DNA of 5,450 nt, taken from Helicobacteraceae bacterium (GTDB taxonomy: Bacteria; Campylobacterota; Campylobacteria; Campylobacterales; SZUA-545). The DNA is taken from contig QKHD01000074.1 of NCBI GenBank assembly GCA_003250175.1, positions 1 to 5,450 on the forward strand, written 5' to 3'. This document shows, piece by piece, positions 4,863 to 5,450 of this stretch; the first letter of the stretch is position 1, and every line of letters starts with the position of its first letter. The translations under genes were made by a program, and so were the position numbers. A model generated the notes under the pieces. It had not been told where the DNA came from. It did not search any database and saw only the letters and a list, made by a program, of their open reading frames with translations.

Positions 4863-5450
4863 ATGTTGAATAAAAAACTTCTTAGTTTGGCAGCATCTGC
4901 GGCACTCGTGGCCGTATTTGCAGGGTGTTCAGGTGATGATGGCAGTAAGGGTGTCGACGGCGTAACAACGACCGATCTATACACACCGGCTACATCCGAT
5001 TTTCGTACTCCGGTTCAAGCAGCCGCAGAACAGATTTTAGTGGCAGAGGGTCTTACCGTGGAATATATGACACGGGACGTGGCTAACCATGCGGATATGG
5101 GTGAATTTTATCCCTATGGCAGCCTGACGCCTACGCACTTCATTACCTGTGTTGAGAGTGGACATGAAGAGATTGACAGTGCGACCGGTAAACTGAACCC
5201 ATCCGTTCAGTCTATCGATCTGGAGACCGGTGAGGTCACCACCCACGTACGCGGTATGGAGCGCTGTGACGGCGCCCGTGTCACCCCATGGGGCACCGTA
5301 CTGGTCACAGAAGAGTCCGGAGCAGACGGCGCAGCCTACGAGATCATCGACATTATGAATGTGAACGATCACCAGGTAACCGACCGTGCAGCCGGTACGA
5401 TCGTAGACGGTATCGGTTCCGTAACCGCTTCCACCAAAGTCATTAAACGT
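4863..5450 (+). CDS. PhoX/DUF839-like phosphatase lipoprotein (N-terminal 196 codons; C-terminus outside window)
   Basis: PhoX enzymes are metal-dependent (calcium and iron) phosphatases that release phosphate from organic esters outside the cytoplasm. The start is clear: ATG with AGGA five bases upstream. Residues 1-21 are a lipoprotein signal (NKK, a hydrophobic core, then lipobox FAGC with Cys22); Ser at +2 suggests outer-membrane sorting. A Gly/Asp/Ser-rich linker follows to about residue 33. The family match rests on FYPYGSLTPTHFITCVESG-like sequence (82-100), a repeat-like SIDLETGEV strand (117-125), and MERCDG...TPWGTVLVTEE (132-151), which resembles the PhoX segment of cofactor Cys plus TPWGTWLTCEE; Cys135 and Glu150/Glu151 may be metal ligands. 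Known PhoX proteins usually carry a twin-arginine signal, absent here. About 300-500 residues are missing, so other DUF839 beta-propeller proteins remain possible. It is preceded by the murA terminator and so has its own promoter. Confidence 0.72.
   Translation, partial: MLNKKLLSLAASAALVAVFAGCSGDDGSKGVDGVTTTDLYTPATSDFRTPVQAAAEQILVAEGLTVEYMTRDVANHADMGEFYPYGSLTPTHFITCVESGHEEIDSATGKLNPSVQSIDLETGEVTTHVRGMERCDGARVTPWGTVLVTEESGADGAAYEIIDIMNVNDHQVTDRAAGTIVDGIGSVTASTKVIKR

Noticed and set aside
5037..5372. Minus-strand frame of 111 codons at the right end
   Set aside because: Antisense to the phosphatase-like lipoprotein gene, which has a ribosome site, signal and family motifs.

Overview
The window looks chromosomal and most likely comes from a free-living member of the Campylobacterota (Sulfurovum, Sulfurimonas or Nitratifractor type). 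This rests on protein content and gene style: a small exported ATP-dependent DNA ligase, a minimal one-unit ComEA, AT-rich intergenic DNA, strong AAGGAG ribosome sites and -10-dominated promoters. GC content is moderate and I cannot fix the genus. No mobile element, phage gene, CRISPR array or rRNA was seen.

Layout. 1-1945 is a leftward pair: a mannose-1-phosphate guanylyltransferase/mannose-6-phosphate isomerase gene (truncated by the window edge at its cupin domain) lies downstream of a LigE-like periplasmic DNA ligase gene. The ligase has no usable ATG, GTG or TTG start and appears to begin at CTG. Across 71 bp, comEA (2017-2265) is transcribed rightward. The two share a palindrome whose arms can serve as the -10 elements of the two divergent promoters. 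A convergent 72-residue unknown protein (2278-2496, minus) ends 12 bp from comEA. Then comes about 340 bp with no supported gene, followed by a 39-codon membrane-protein gene (2836-2955, minus) with a C-terminal CHxxC motif.

3116-3348 is a leftward tRNA operon, tRNA-Gln(UUG) then initiator tRNA-fMet. It is driven by an essentially perfect sigma-70 promoter (TTGACA, 17 bp, TATAAT). Divergent from it is murA (3456-4718, TTG start), complete with its catalytic cysteine and a terminator whose stem overlaps the end of the gene. The last gene (4863 to the window end) is the first 196 codons of a PhoX/DUF839-like phosphatase carrying a lipoprotein signal. Its upstream region holds GTC-centred motifs at exact 11-bp spacing, resembling a Pho box array.

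How the parts fit. comEA and ligE together suggest DNA handling in the periplasm, ComEA binding incoming double-stranded DNA and LigE sealing nicks. murA and the GDP-mannose enzyme feed envelope synthesis (peptidoglycan and surface polysaccharide). The phosphatase would scavenge phosphate at the cell surface. I see no wholly new multi-gene system. The most original observations are the CTG-started exported ligase, the back-to-back divergent promoters, the unannotated 39-residue protein, the candidate Pho-like array, and a strong local excess of the hexamer TCCGGA.
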